Positions 23,432-31,006 of a stretch of 64,000 nucleotides of DNA are shown here, piece after piece. The notes beneath the pieces were generated by a model. The model was given only the letters and a program-made list of their open reading frames with translations, was not told where the DNA came from and made no database searches. A program made the position numbers and the translations under genes. Location of the stretch: contig JAYRJL010000007.1 of assembly GCA_041906305.1 (NCBI GenBank), positions 186,001 to 250,000 on the forward strand. The letters are read 5' to 3'. The DNA is from SHVZ01 sp041906305 (GTDB lineage: Bacteria > Pseudomonadota > Alphaproteobacteria > SHVZ01). Position 1 is the stretch's first letter. Each line of letters starts with the position of its first letter.

Positions 23432-24418
23432 GTGTATCTCGGGACCCAGGTCAAGGCCCGCGACGACGGCGACTATCGCGTCTGGGCGCAGCTCGGCGTG
23501 CGCAATCTCTGCGCCGATCCCGACGGCAACCCGCATCACTGGTCTCTCGACATCCTGAACCGCCATCGCGAGAAGGTCGAAGGCTTCGGCCTCGTCCTCG
23601 ACATGGTGCAGCTGCCGATGAACTCGCGGCCGATCGAGGAGCAGGAGAGCCCCGACGTCCTGACCGCCGGCCCCGATCGCGACCGCCAGCTCGATTCCAT
23701 CTGCGCGCTGATCGAGCGTCTGGCGAAGGCCGGCATCCCGGCGGCCAAGTACAACCTCAACATCATCGGCATCCCGCGGACCCAGCATTCGATCGGCCGT
23801 GGCGGCTCGCGCAACGAGTCCTTCCGCTGGGCCGAGGCCGACCAGAACGCCAAGCCCGGCATCGCCGGCGTCGTCGACCCGGAAGAGAACTGGGCGCGGA
23901 TCGAATACTTCCTGAAGCGCGTGGTGCCGGTCGCGACAGCGAACAAGGTCCGGCTCGCCTGCCACCCGCACGATCCCTATACGCCGCCGGGCTGGAAAGG
24001 CGTCACGCGCGTGCTCGGCACGGTCGAAGGCTTGAAGCGCTTCATCCAGATCGAGGAAAGCCCGTATCACGGCCTCAACTTCTGCCAGGGGACGATCGGC
24101 GAGATGCTCGACGATCCGGCGAAGGAGGTCGGCGCGGTGATCGAGTGGTTCGGCAGCCGCGGCAAGATCTTCAACGTCCACTTCCGCAACATCCGCGGCC
24201 GCAAGCTCGACTTCATGGAGACCTTTCCCGACGAAGGCGACATGGACATGCCGGCGGCGCTCCGGCTCTATCGGGACGCCGGCTACAAGTACATGATCAT
24301 GCCGGACCACGTGCCGATCATCGACGGCAAGGACCCGCAGGGCGTCGCCTTCGCCTATTGCTACGGCTACATCGCCGCCTTGCTGCAGACTTTGGACGCA
24401 GAGAAACGCGCGGTTTGA
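23432..24418 (+). CDS. Mannonate dehydratase (UxuA)-like TIM-barrel protein
   Basis: A 328-residue protein related to mannonate dehydratase / xylose-isomerase-like barrels. Segments include FGLVLDMVQLPMN, AAKYNLNIIGIPRTQ, RLACHPHDPY (metal-type His), NFCQGTIGEM (Cys as in UxuA), FNVHFRNIRG and ETFPDEGDMDM. UxuA converts D-mannonate to 2-keto-3-deoxygluconate; here the substrate is inferred by family only. The start is GTG 23432 with AGGGAGGAGC just upstream. A direct repeat (23368-23385) lies in its promoter region. The stop overlaps a TTGACA that may drive the following transporter operon. Confidence 0.8.
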   Translation: MYLGTQVKARDDGDYRVWAQLGVRNLCADPDGNPHHWSLDILNRHREKVEGFGLVLDMVQLPMNSRPIEEQESPDVLTAGPDRDRQLDSICALIERLAKAGIPAAKYNLNIIGIPRTQHSIGRGGSRNESFRWAEADQNAKPGIAGVVDPEENWARIEYFLKRVVPVATANKVRLACHPHDPYTPPGWKGVTRVLGTVEGLKRFIQIEESPYHGLNFCQGTIGEMLDDPAKEVGAVIEWFGSRGKIFNVHFRNIRGRKLDFMETFPDEGDMDMPAALRLYRDAGYKYMIMPDHVPIIDGKDPQGVAFAYCYGYIAALLQTLDAEKRAV

Positions 24419-24443
24419 CAGACCGCCGGAGCACGCTTCATTC
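24415..24443 (+). promoter_or_regulatory. Possible promoter of the 24.5-30.7 kb transporter operon
   Basis: A perfect TTGACA (24415-24420) overlaps the TGA of the preceding gene and lies ~70 bases before ATG 24490. The -10 region is poor: CATTCT after an 18-base spacer matches at three positions. The operon may also be read through from the mannonate-dehydratase-like gene. Confidence 0.35.
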
Positions 24444-24489
24444 TGGCTTTAAACGAGCGCTTAGCGGCGCAGCGAAAATGGAGGAAACG

Positions 24490-26448
24490 ATGGCACGTAA
24501 ACGCAACACTCCCGGCGGCCTGAAGCTCACCCGCCGCCAGCTGATGGCCGGCGCCGGCGGCATGGCCGCGACCAGCCTGGTTTCGTGGGGCGCCTCGGCG
24601 CAGGGCACAGCGAAAGAAGCGCCCGAGTTCGTCCAGGCCGTCGCCGACAAGAAGCTGCCGGCGCTCGCCGAGCGCCTGCCGAAGATCCCGCTGGTGGTGC
24701 AGCCGGTCGAGCGCGTCGGCCGCTACGGCGGCCAGATCCGCCGCGGCCTTCGCGGTTCCGCCGACCACAACGGTATCCTGCGCATGGTCGGCAACCAGGG
24801 CCTGACCCGCTGGAACATGGAATTCACCGACGTGCTGCCGGGCGTCGCGCACAAGTGGGACGTGAACGCCGAGAACAACGAGTTCACCTTCCATCTGCGT
24901 CCGGGCATGAAGTGGTCGGATGGCCACCCGTTCACCGCCGACGACATCGTGTTCGTGTTCGAGGACTGCCTCGCCAACACCGAGCTCTACAAGTCGCCGC
25001 CGGCGCTTTGGACGATCAACGGCAAGATGTGCAAGGTGACGAAGGTCGACGACGTCACCGTGAAGTTCACCTTCGACGGCCCCTACGGCATGTTCCTGCA
25101 GCAGGTGGCGACGCCGCTCGGACAGCACCCGACGCTGTTCCCGAAGCACTACTGCTCGAAGTTCCATCCGAAATACGCGAACAACACGGCGGACCTCGCC
25201 AAGGCGGCGAACGTGCCGGACTGGGGCTCGCTGTTCCGGCTCCGCTGCGGCGACATCGAGATCCCGTCGCGCTGGGGCAACCCCGAGAAGCCGACGCTCG
25301 ATCCGTGGACCATTGCCGAGCCCTACACCGGCGGCGCCACGCGCGTCGTGCTGAAGCGCAACCCTTATTTCTGGCAGGTCGACACCGAGGGTAATCAGCT
25401 GCCCTACGTCGACGGCATCGTCTTCGGCATCGCCCAGGACGTCGAGTCGCTGATGCTCGACGTCGTGTCGGGCAAGATCGACATCCAGGAGCGTCACATC
25501 GATACGCTCCAGAACAAGCCCACGGTCGCCCAGTCGGCGCAGAAGGGCAACTACCGGCTGTTCGAGACGATCAACGCCAACAGCCAGCAGATGTCGATCT
25601 ATCCGAACCTCTGCCACAAGGACCCGGTGATCCGCGCGATCCTCAACAACAAGGATTTCCGCATCGCGCTCAGCCACGCGATCAACCGCCAGGAGATCAT
25701 CGACATCGTCTATCTCGGGCAGTCGGAGCCCTGGCAGTTCGGTCCGCGGCCGACGCATCCCTGGTATCACGAGAAGTACGGGCGCCAGTTCACCGAATAC
25801 GATCCGAAGAAGTCGAACGAGCTCCTCGACAAGCTCGGATACACGCGGCGCGACAGCCAGAACTTCCGGCTCCGCCCGGACGGACAGAAGCTGTTCTTCG
25901 CCGTCGACGTGATCCCGACGCTCTATCCCGACGAAGTCGACTCGCTCGAGCTGATCAAGCGGCACTGGGCGGCGATCGGCGTCGACATCAAGATCAACAC
26001 GATCGAGCGCGCCCTCTACTACACGCGCGGCGACAACAACGACCACGACTTCGCGGTCTGGCCGGGGCCGGGCGGCCTGGAGCCGATGATCGACGCCCGC
26101 GACTGGGTCTCGATCCATCCCCAGGGTTCGCGCTTCGGCATTCCGTGGGCGGAGTGGTACGTCAGCAACGGCAAGGGCGGGCAGGAGCCGCCGGAGAACC
26201 ACAAGCGCCGCATGAAGCTCTATGACGAGGCGCGCTCGACCTCCGACGTCGCCAAGCAGCACGTCAAGATGAAGGAGGTCTTCGACCTCGCGGCCGATGC
26301 GTTCGACGCGATGGGCATCTGCCTGGCACCGAACCTGTTCGGCATCGCCTCCAACCGCCTCCGCAACGTGCCGGCCAAGATGCCGGCGGCCTGGTCGTGG
26401 CCCAACCCGGGTCCGTCCATGCCGCAGCAGTACTACTTCTCGAGCTAA
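24490..26448 (+). CDS. ABC transporter substrate-binding protein, family 5, with Tat signal
   Basis: A 652-residue SBP_bac_5 protein, longer than the usual ~530. The N terminus has a twin-arginine signal: LKLTRRQLMAGAGGMAATS (Arg15-Arg16) with cleavage near GASAQ, so the protein is probably exported folded. Binding-protein features are HLRPGMKWSDGHPFTADDIVF, LKRNPYFWQVD and FRIALSHAINRQEI. GGAGG precedes ATG 24490. The gene opens an operon with two permeases and a fused ATPase. A strong hairpin between it and the first permease probably sets its higher expression. The substrate is unknown. Confidence 0.9.
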   Translation: MARKRNTPGGLKLTRRQLMAGAGGMAATSLVSWGASAQGTAKEAPEFVQAVADKKLPALAERLPKIPLVVQPVERVGRYGGQIRRGLRGSADHNGILRMVGNQGLTRWNMEFTDVLPGVAHKWDVNAENNEFTFHLRPGMKWSDGHPFTADDIVFVFEDCLANTELYKSPPALWTINGKMCKVTKVDDVTVKFTFDGPYGMFLQQVATPLGQHPTLFPKHYCSKFHPKYANNTADLAKAANVPDWGSLFRLRCGDIEIPSRWGNPEKPTLDPWTIAEPYTGGATRVVLKRNPYFWQVDTEGNQLPYVDGIVFGIAQDVESLMLDVVSGKIDIQERHIDTLQNKPTVAQSAQKGNYRLFETINANSQQMSIYPNLCHKDPVIRAILNNKDFRIALSHAINRQEIIDIVYLGQSEPWQFGPRPTHPWYHEKYGRQFTEYDPKKSNELLDKLGYTRRDSQNFRLRPDGQKLFFAVDVIPTLYPDEVDSLELIKRHWAAIGVDIKINTIERALYYTRGDNNDHDFAVWPGPGGLEPMIDARDWVSIHPQGSRFGIPWAEWYVSNGKGGQEPPENHKRRMKLYDEARSTSDVAKQHVKMKEVFDLAADAFDAMGICLAPNLFGIASNRLRNVPAKMPAAWSWPNPGPSMPQQYYFSS

Positions 26449-26456
26449 GGAGAATG

Positions 26457-26497
26457 ACCGGCGCGCCGCCTCCCTGAAGGGAAGGTGGCGCGCCGGT
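26457..26497 (+). terminator. Intercistronic hairpin between binding protein and permease genes
   Basis: Left arm from 26457 and right arm to 26497 form an 11-bp perfect outer stem (A CCGGCGCGCC with GGCGCGCCGG T), then a further ~7 bp with one wobble and one bulged A, and a TGAA loop. No T-run follows. It starts 8 bases after the binding-protein stop and ends 11 bases before the permease ATG, so it is probably an attenuator or mRNA-stabilising structure rather than a full terminator. Confidence 0.65.
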
Positions 26498-26508
26498 CGC
26501 GTTTCTGC

Positions 26509-27495
26509 ATGCTGGGCTTCATCATCAAGCGCCTGTTGTGGATGATTCCGTCGCTGTTCGCCGTCAGCTTCCTGGCGTTCGTGCTGATCCAGCTTCCGCC
26601 CGGCGACTACGTCACCACCTACATCGCGACCCTCGCGGCCTCGAACGAGATCGTCGACCAGAATGCGGCGGCGGAGCTGCGTTCGCGCTTCGGCCTCGAC
26701 CAGCCGTTCATCTTCCAGTACTTCAAGTGGATCACCGGCATCGTGCTCCGGGGCGACTTCGGCCTCAGCTTCGAGTGGCAGCAGCCCGTCTCCGAGCTGA
26801 TCTGGGAGCGCATGGCGCTGACCCTGATCGTCACCTTCTCCACGCTGATGATGACCTGGGCGATCGCGTTCCCGATCGGCGTCTACTCGGCCGTGAAGCA
26901 GTATTCGATCGGCGACTACCTCGCGACCTTCCTGGGGTTCCTCGGCCTCGCCATCCCGTCCTTCCTGCTGGCGCTGGTGCTGATGTACATCGCGGTCGTC
27001 CAGTTCGGTCAGGACGTCGGCGGCCTGTTCTCGCAGGAGTTCCAGACGGCCCCTTGGAGCTGGGCCAAGTTCCGCGACCTTCTCGACCACATGCTGATCC
27101 CGGTGGTGATCCTCGCCACCAACGGCACCGCCAGCCTGATCCGCATCATGCGTGCCAACATGCTGGACGAGCTGCATCGGCCTTATGTCACGACGGCGCG
27201 GGCGAAGGGCCTCTCCGAATTCCGCCTGCTGCTCAAGTATCCGGTCAGGCTCGCGATCAACCCCTTCATTTCGACCATCGGCTGGCTGTTGCCGAACCTG
27301 ATCTCGGGCGCGCTCATCGTCGCCGTCGTCATGAGTCTGCCGCTTGCCGGGCCGCTGCTGCTGCAGTCGCTGATGAGCCAGGACATGTATCTCGCCGGCG
27401 CGTTCATCCTGCTGCTGTGCACGCTGACCCTGATAGGAACCCTGATCAGCGACCTTCTGCTTGCGCTGGTCGATCCGCGCATCCGGTTCGAGTGA
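26509..27495 (+). CDS. ABC transporter permease (DppB-type)
   Basis: A 328-residue inner-membrane permease with about six transmembrane helices. It opens LGFIIKRLLWMIPSLFAVSFLAF, contains FGLDQPFIFQYFKWI, the large periplasmic/cytoplasmic loops, and the EAA-type coupling loop RPYVTTARAKGLSE (~225-238) that contacts the ATPase. It pairs with the downstream DppC-type protein to form the channel. ATG 26509 fits the conserved N-terminal helix; the short in-frame extension upstream lies within the hairpin. Confidence 0.9.
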   Translation: MLGFIIKRLLWMIPSLFAVSFLAFVLIQLPPGDYVTTYIATLAASNEIVDQNAAAELRSRFGLDQPFIFQYFKWITGIVLRGDFGLSFEWQQPVSELIWERMALTLIVTFSTLMMTWAIAFPIGVYSAVKQYSIGDYLATFLGFLGLAIPSFLLALVLMYIAVVQFGQDVGGLFSQEFQTAPWSWAKFRDLLDHMLIPVVILATNGTASLIRIMRANMLDELHRPYVTTARAKGLSEFRLLLKYPVRLAINPFISTIGWLLPNLISGALIVAVVMSLPLAGPLLLQSLMSQDMYLAGAFILLLCTLTLIGTLISDLLLALVDPRIRFE

Positions 27496-27499
27496 CCCG

Positions 27500-28651
27500 A
27501 TGACCGCCAAGACCGAAACCCTGCCGCCGGAAGCCCCGGCGCCGACGCCCGCCGCCTCGCGCTTCGCCTCGGCCTCGCAGTGGCAGCTCGTGTGGTGGTC
27601 CTTCCGCAAGCACAAGCTGGCGATGCTCGGCGCCATCGTCACGCTGATCATCTACGTCGTCGCGGCGGTGCCGGATTTCTTCGCCACCACCGACCCCAGC
27701 CAGCAGAACGCCCGCGCGGTCTATCACCCGCCGCAGCCGCTGCACTTCTTCGCGACCCTGCCGGACGGAAGCACCAGCTTCGTGCCGCATGTGAAACCGA
27801 TGCTGCTCAAGCGCGATCCGGTGACGCTGGCGCCGATCTATTCCGAGGATCCGGCGCGCCGGATCGACCTCCGCTTCTTCGCGGAGGGCTACTCCTATCA
27901 CCTGTTCGGCCTGATCCCGACCAACATCCACCTGATCGGCAGCACCGATCCGCGCCAGCAGATATTCTTCCTCGGATCCGACCGCCTCGGCCGCGACGTC
28001 TGGAGCCGCATCGTCAAGGGCTGCCAGATCTCGATGTCGATCGGCCTGGTCGGCGTGTTCATGTCGCTCTTGATCGGCATCATCCTCGGCGGCATATCGG
28101 GCTACTACGGCGGCCGCATCGACTTCGTGATCCAGCGCGTGATCGAGTTCATCCTGGCCTTGCCGACCATCCCGATCTGGCTGGCGCTGGCCGCGGCCTT
28201 GCCGCAGGACTGGCCGGCGCTGCTCCACTATTTCATGATCACGCTGATCCTCTCGCTGGTGGGATGGGCGCAGCTCGCGCGTGTCGTGCGCGGACGCTTC
28301 CTCAGCCTCCGGACCGAGGACTTCGTCACCGCCGCTCGTCTCGACGGCTGCTCGGAGATGCGCATCATCTTCCGGCATATGCTGCCGAGCTTCATGAGCC
28401 ACATCGTCGCCAGCGTCACGCTGGCGATTCCGGCGATGATCCTGGCCGAGACGGCGCTGTCGTTCCTCGGCCTCGGCCTGCAGCCCCCGGTGATCTCCTG
28501 GGGCGTGCTGCTGCGCGAGGCGCAGAACATCCGCTCGATCGCGACCGCTCCCTGGCTGTTCGCCCCGGGCGCGGCGGTGGTGATCGCCGTCCTGGCCCTC
28601 AATTTCCTCGGCGACGGTCTCCGCGACGCGGCCGATCCGTACAACAAATGA
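27500..28651 (+). CDS. ABC transporter permease (DppC-type)
   Basis: A 383-residue permease, longer than typical DppC because of a ~120-residue insertion between the first helix (~45-60) and the main transmembrane block; the insertion carries the LGSDRLGRDVWSRIVKG motif at its end. The core has five helices, ILALPTIPIWLALAAALP, the EAA loop DFVTAARLDGCSEMRI and LSFLGLGLQPPVISWG. It starts 4 bases after the DppB-type gene, and its stop overlaps the ATG of the ATPase gene (ATGA at 28648-28651). Confidence 0.9.
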   Translation: MTAKTETLPPEAPAPTPAASRFASASQWQLVWWSFRKHKLAMLGAIVTLIIYVVAAVPDFFATTDPSQQNARAVYHPPQPLHFFATLPDGSTSFVPHVKPMLLKRDPVTLAPIYSEDPARRIDLRFFAEGYSYHLFGLIPTNIHLIGSTDPRQQIFFLGSDRLGRDVWSRIVKGCQISMSIGLVGVFMSLLIGIILGGISGYYGGRIDFVIQRVIEFILALPTIPIWLALAAALPQDWPALLHYFMITLILSLVGWAQLARVVRGRFLSLRTEDFVTAARLDGCSEMRIIFRHMLPSFMSHIVASVTLAIPAMILAETALSFLGLGLQPPVISWGVLLREAQNIRSIATAPWLFAPGAAVVIAVLALNFLGDGLRDAADPYNK

Positions 28652-30360
28652 CCGCAGCTTCCGACCAGCCGATCATCTCGATCCGCGACCTGCACACCCA
28701 CTTCCCCGTCCGCGACGGCGTTGTGAAGGCGGTCGACGGCGTCTCCTTCGACCTTTCGCGCGGCAAGACCGTCTGTGTCGTCGGCGAATCCGGTTCCGGC
28801 AAGAGCGTGACCGCGCGCTCGATCCTCCAGATCGTCGACAAGCCGGGAAGGGTGGTGAAGGGCCAGATCGTCTTCAATCGCAACGACGGCACCTCGGTCG
28901 ACCTCGCGGCCCTGAATCCCCGCGGCAGCGAGATCCGCTCGGTGCGCGGCGCCGAGATCGCGATGATCTTCCAGGAGCCGATGTCGTCCTTGTCGCCGGT
29001 GCACACGATCGGCAACCAGATCACTGAGGTCCTGAAGCTCCATCTCGGCATGAGCAAGAAGGAGGCGACGGATCGCGCGGTCGACCTGCTGCGGGCGGTC
29101 GAGATTCCGAACCCCGAGCGCGCGGTCGAGCGCTACACCTTCGAATACTCCGGCGGCATGCGTCAGCGCGCGATGATCGCGATGGCGCTCGCCTGCAATC
29201 CGCAGGTGCTGATCGCCGACGAGCCGACCACGGCGCTCGACGTGACCACGCAGGCGGAAATCCTCGACCTGATGAAGCGCCTCCAGTCGGAGCGCGGCAT
29301 GGCGGTCATGTTCATCACCCACGACATGGGGGTCGTCGCCGAGATCGCCGACGAGGTCGTGGTCATGTATCAGGGCAAGGTGGTCGAGCGCGGGCCGGTC
29401 GAGCAGATCTTCCACGCGCCCCAGGACCCTTATACCCAGATGCTGCTGGGCAACGTGCTGAAGCTGGAGCAGCCGTCCCAGATCCGGGCCGTGCGCACGC
29501 CGGTCCCGGCCGAGGAGCCGCCGCTGCTCGACGTGCGCGGCCTGAAGATGCACTTCCCGATCCGGAAGGGCTTCTTCCGAAAGGTCGTCGACCAGGTGCG
29601 CGCGGTCGACGACGTCGACATCGTCGTGCGCGCAGGGGAGACCCTCGGTATCGTCGGCGAGTCCGGCTCAGGGAAAACCACGCTCGGCCGCTGCCTGCTC
29701 CGCGTCTACGAGCCGACCGCCGGCCAGATCCTCTATCGTCGTACCAATGGCAGCGTCACCGATGTGGCATCGCTCGAGTCCGACAAGCTCCGCGAGTGCC
29801 GGCGCGAGATGCGCATGATCTTCCAGGATCCGTTCGCGTCCCTGAACCCGCGCATGACGGTCGGCCAGATCATCGGCGAGCCGCTGCTCGTCAATGGGCT
29901 CGCCGAGGGCTCGGAACTGCAGGACCGCGTCTCGGGCCTCCTGACCCGGGTCGGGCTGAACCCGGATTGGGCCGAGCGCTATCCGCATGCCTTCTCCGGC
30001 GGCCAGCGGCAGCGGATCGGCATCGCCCGCGCGCTTGCCCTGAGCCCCCGCCTGATCGTCGCCGACGAGGCGACCTCGGCGCTCGACGTCTCGCTGCGTG
30101 CCCAGATGCTGGACCTGATGCTGCAGCTGCAGGACGAGCTCAAGCTCGCCTATGTCTTCGTCAGCCACGACATCAGCGTGATCCGCTACATCTGCGACCG
30201 CGTCGCGGTGATGTACCGGGGCAAGGTGGTCGAGACCGGCGACGCCGAGCAGGTCTGCAACGATCCGGTTCACGGCTACACCAAGGCGCTGCTCTCGGCC
30301 GTGCCGCGTCCAGATCCGCGCGAGCGCCGGATCCAGCACCGCCACCGCTACGTGAACTAG
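28648..30360 (+). CDS. ABC transporter ATP-binding protein, fused DppD-DppF type
   Basis: A 570-residue cytoplasmic ATPase with two complete nucleotide-binding domains in one chain. Domain 1 (~8-260) has Walker A GESGSGKSV, signature SGGMRQR and Walker B LIADEPTTALD; domain 2 (~290-560) has GESGSGKTT, SGGQRQRIGIARAL and VADEATSALD (Ala in place of the common Pro). It powers the preceding two permeases. The ATG lies inside the stop of the DppC-type gene. The NIPSNAP gene follows after 13 bases. Confidence 0.93.
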   Translation: MTAASDQPIISIRDLHTHFPVRDGVVKAVDGVSFDLSRGKTVCVVGESGSGKSVTARSILQIVDKPGRVVKGQIVFNRNDGTSVDLAALNPRGSEIRSVRGAEIAMIFQEPMSSLSPVHTIGNQITEVLKLHLGMSKKEATDRAVDLLRAVEIPNPERAVERYTFEYSGGMRQRAMIAMALACNPQVLIADEPTTALDVTTQAEILDLMKRLQSERGMAVMFITHDMGVVAEIADEVVVMYQGKVVERGPVEQIFHAPQDPYTQMLLGNVLKLEQPSQIRAVRTPVPAEEPPLLDVRGLKMHFPIRKGFFRKVVDQVRAVDDVDIVVRAGETLGIVGESGSGKTTLGRCLLRVYEPTAGQILYRRTNGSVTDVASLESDKLRECRREMRMIFQDPFASLNPRMTVGQIIGEPLLVNGLAEGSELQDRVSGLLTRVGLNPDWAERYPHAFSGGQRQRIGIARALALSPRLIVADEATSALDVSLRAQMLDLMLQLQDELKLAYVFVSHDISVIRYICDRVAVMYRGKVVETGDAEQVCNDPVHGYTKALLSAVPRPDPRERRIQHRHRYVN

Positions 30361-30373
30361 GCAGAGCTGGCGG

Positions 30374-30700
30374 GTGATCCACCAGCTCCGCATCTACGAG
30401 ATCTTCGAGCACAACAAGGCGGCCTTCCATGCGCGCTTCCGCGATCACGCGGCGCGGCTGATGAAGACGTACGGCTTCGAGATCAAGGCGATGTGGGAAT
30501 GCCGGACCGAGGCGCACACCGAGTTCGTCTACGTCCTCGCCTGGCCGGACGAGGCGACGATGCGCGAGCGCTGGGCCGCCTTCATGGCGGACGAGGAGTG
30601 GAAGCGCATCAAGAAGGAAACGAGCGCCGTATCGGGGCCGATGGTCGGCGAGATCGAGGAGCGCGTCCTTCATCCGACCGGCTACTCGCCGCCGTTCTGA
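30374..30700 (+). CDS. NIPSNAP family protein
   Basis: A 108-residue dimeric alpha/beta-barrel protein of the NIPSNAP family (MIHQLRIYEIFEHNKAAFHARFRDHAARLM..., then EFVYVLAWPDEATMRERWAAFMADEEW). Bacterial members commonly end catabolic or transport operons; a biochemical role is not established. The start is GTG 30374, 13 bases after the ATPase gene, so it is probably the last gene of the 24.5-30.7 kb operon. Confidence 0.85.
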   Translation: MIHQLRIYEIFEHNKAAFHARFRDHAARLMKTYGFEIKAMWECRTEAHTEFVYVLAWPDEATMRERWAAFMADEEWKRIKKETSAVSGPMVGEIEERVLHPTGYSPPF

Positions 30701-30728
30701 CGGCTCTGGAGCCGTTCGGCCTCAGAAT

Positions 30729-30742
30729 TGACCTGGATCAAT
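30729..30742. promoter_or_regulatory. FNR/FixK/ANR-type binding site
   Basis: TTGACCTGGATCAA matches the consensus TTGAYNNNNRTCAA for CRP/FNR-family oxygen-responsive regulators completely. Its centre is about 64 bases before the ATG of the small membrane protein at 30799, a distance that allows class II activation (site near -41.5). It lies after the stop of the NIPSNAP gene, so the small gene is its natural target. Confidence 0.6.
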
Positions 30743-30798
30743 GCATGTCGTGATCGACCCGAGGACCCTCTTCATCGGAGAACTTGGGGAGTTCGGAT

Positions 30799-30948
30799 AT
30801 GCATGAAGTCTTCCTGCCGATCATGATCATGATCTTCACCCTCATGGTGATGGCCGGGCTGGTGATCGTTTTCCGCGGCTGGATGGTCGAGCGCGACAAG
30901 ATAATCGAGGGTAAAGGCGACCGGCCGCTGGGCGCACCGGCCGAGTAG
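30799..30948 (+). CDS. Small single-pass membrane protein (49 residues), FNR-box associated
   Basis: A 49-residue frame starting MHEVFLPIMIMIF. It has one hydrophobic helix (~4-26, many Met/Ile/Leu/Val) followed by a positively then negatively charged tail (RGWMVERDKIIEGKGDRP). GGGGAG lies 9 bases before the ATG, and an FNR/FixK-type box is upstream, both of which support real expression. I do not recognise the family. Small FNR/FixK-controlled membrane proteins are often subunits of terminal oxidases, but no oxidase gene is nearby, so this is a guess by analogy only. Confidence 0.6.
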   Translation: MHEVFLPIMIMIFTLMVMAGLVIVFRGWMVERDKIIEGKGDRPLGAPAE

Positions 30949-30959
30949 CTCGATCGTTC

Positions 30960-30989
30960 GCCCTCTCCCGCGGCGAGACGGGGGAGGGC
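30960..30989. terminator. Hairpin between convergent genes (single unit of the repeat family)
   Basis: GCCCTCTCCCG (30960-30970) pairs with CGGGGGAGGGC (30979-30989; one wobble) across an 8-base loop. It sits between the stops of the small membrane protein (30948) and the convergent MmgE/PrpD gene (31007). Its sequence resembles the inner hairpins of the repeats at 18149 and 62787. It could terminate transcription from both sides, though no T-run is present. Confidence 0.5.
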
Positions 30990-31006
30990 GGCGATCTCGG
31001 CTCAAA

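Noticed and set aside
24367..27651. Open frame of 1094 codons on the - strand opposite the transporter genes
   Set aside because: It mirrors the codon pattern of the + strand binding protein and permease, reading mostly as Asp/Glu/Arg/His-rich sequence. It crosses a strong hairpin and two gene boundaries, so it is a shadow.
30960..30989. tRNA-like or small-RNA stem at the convergent junction
   Set aside because: It is a simple GC hairpin with no cloverleaf features; better read as a terminator or repeat unit.
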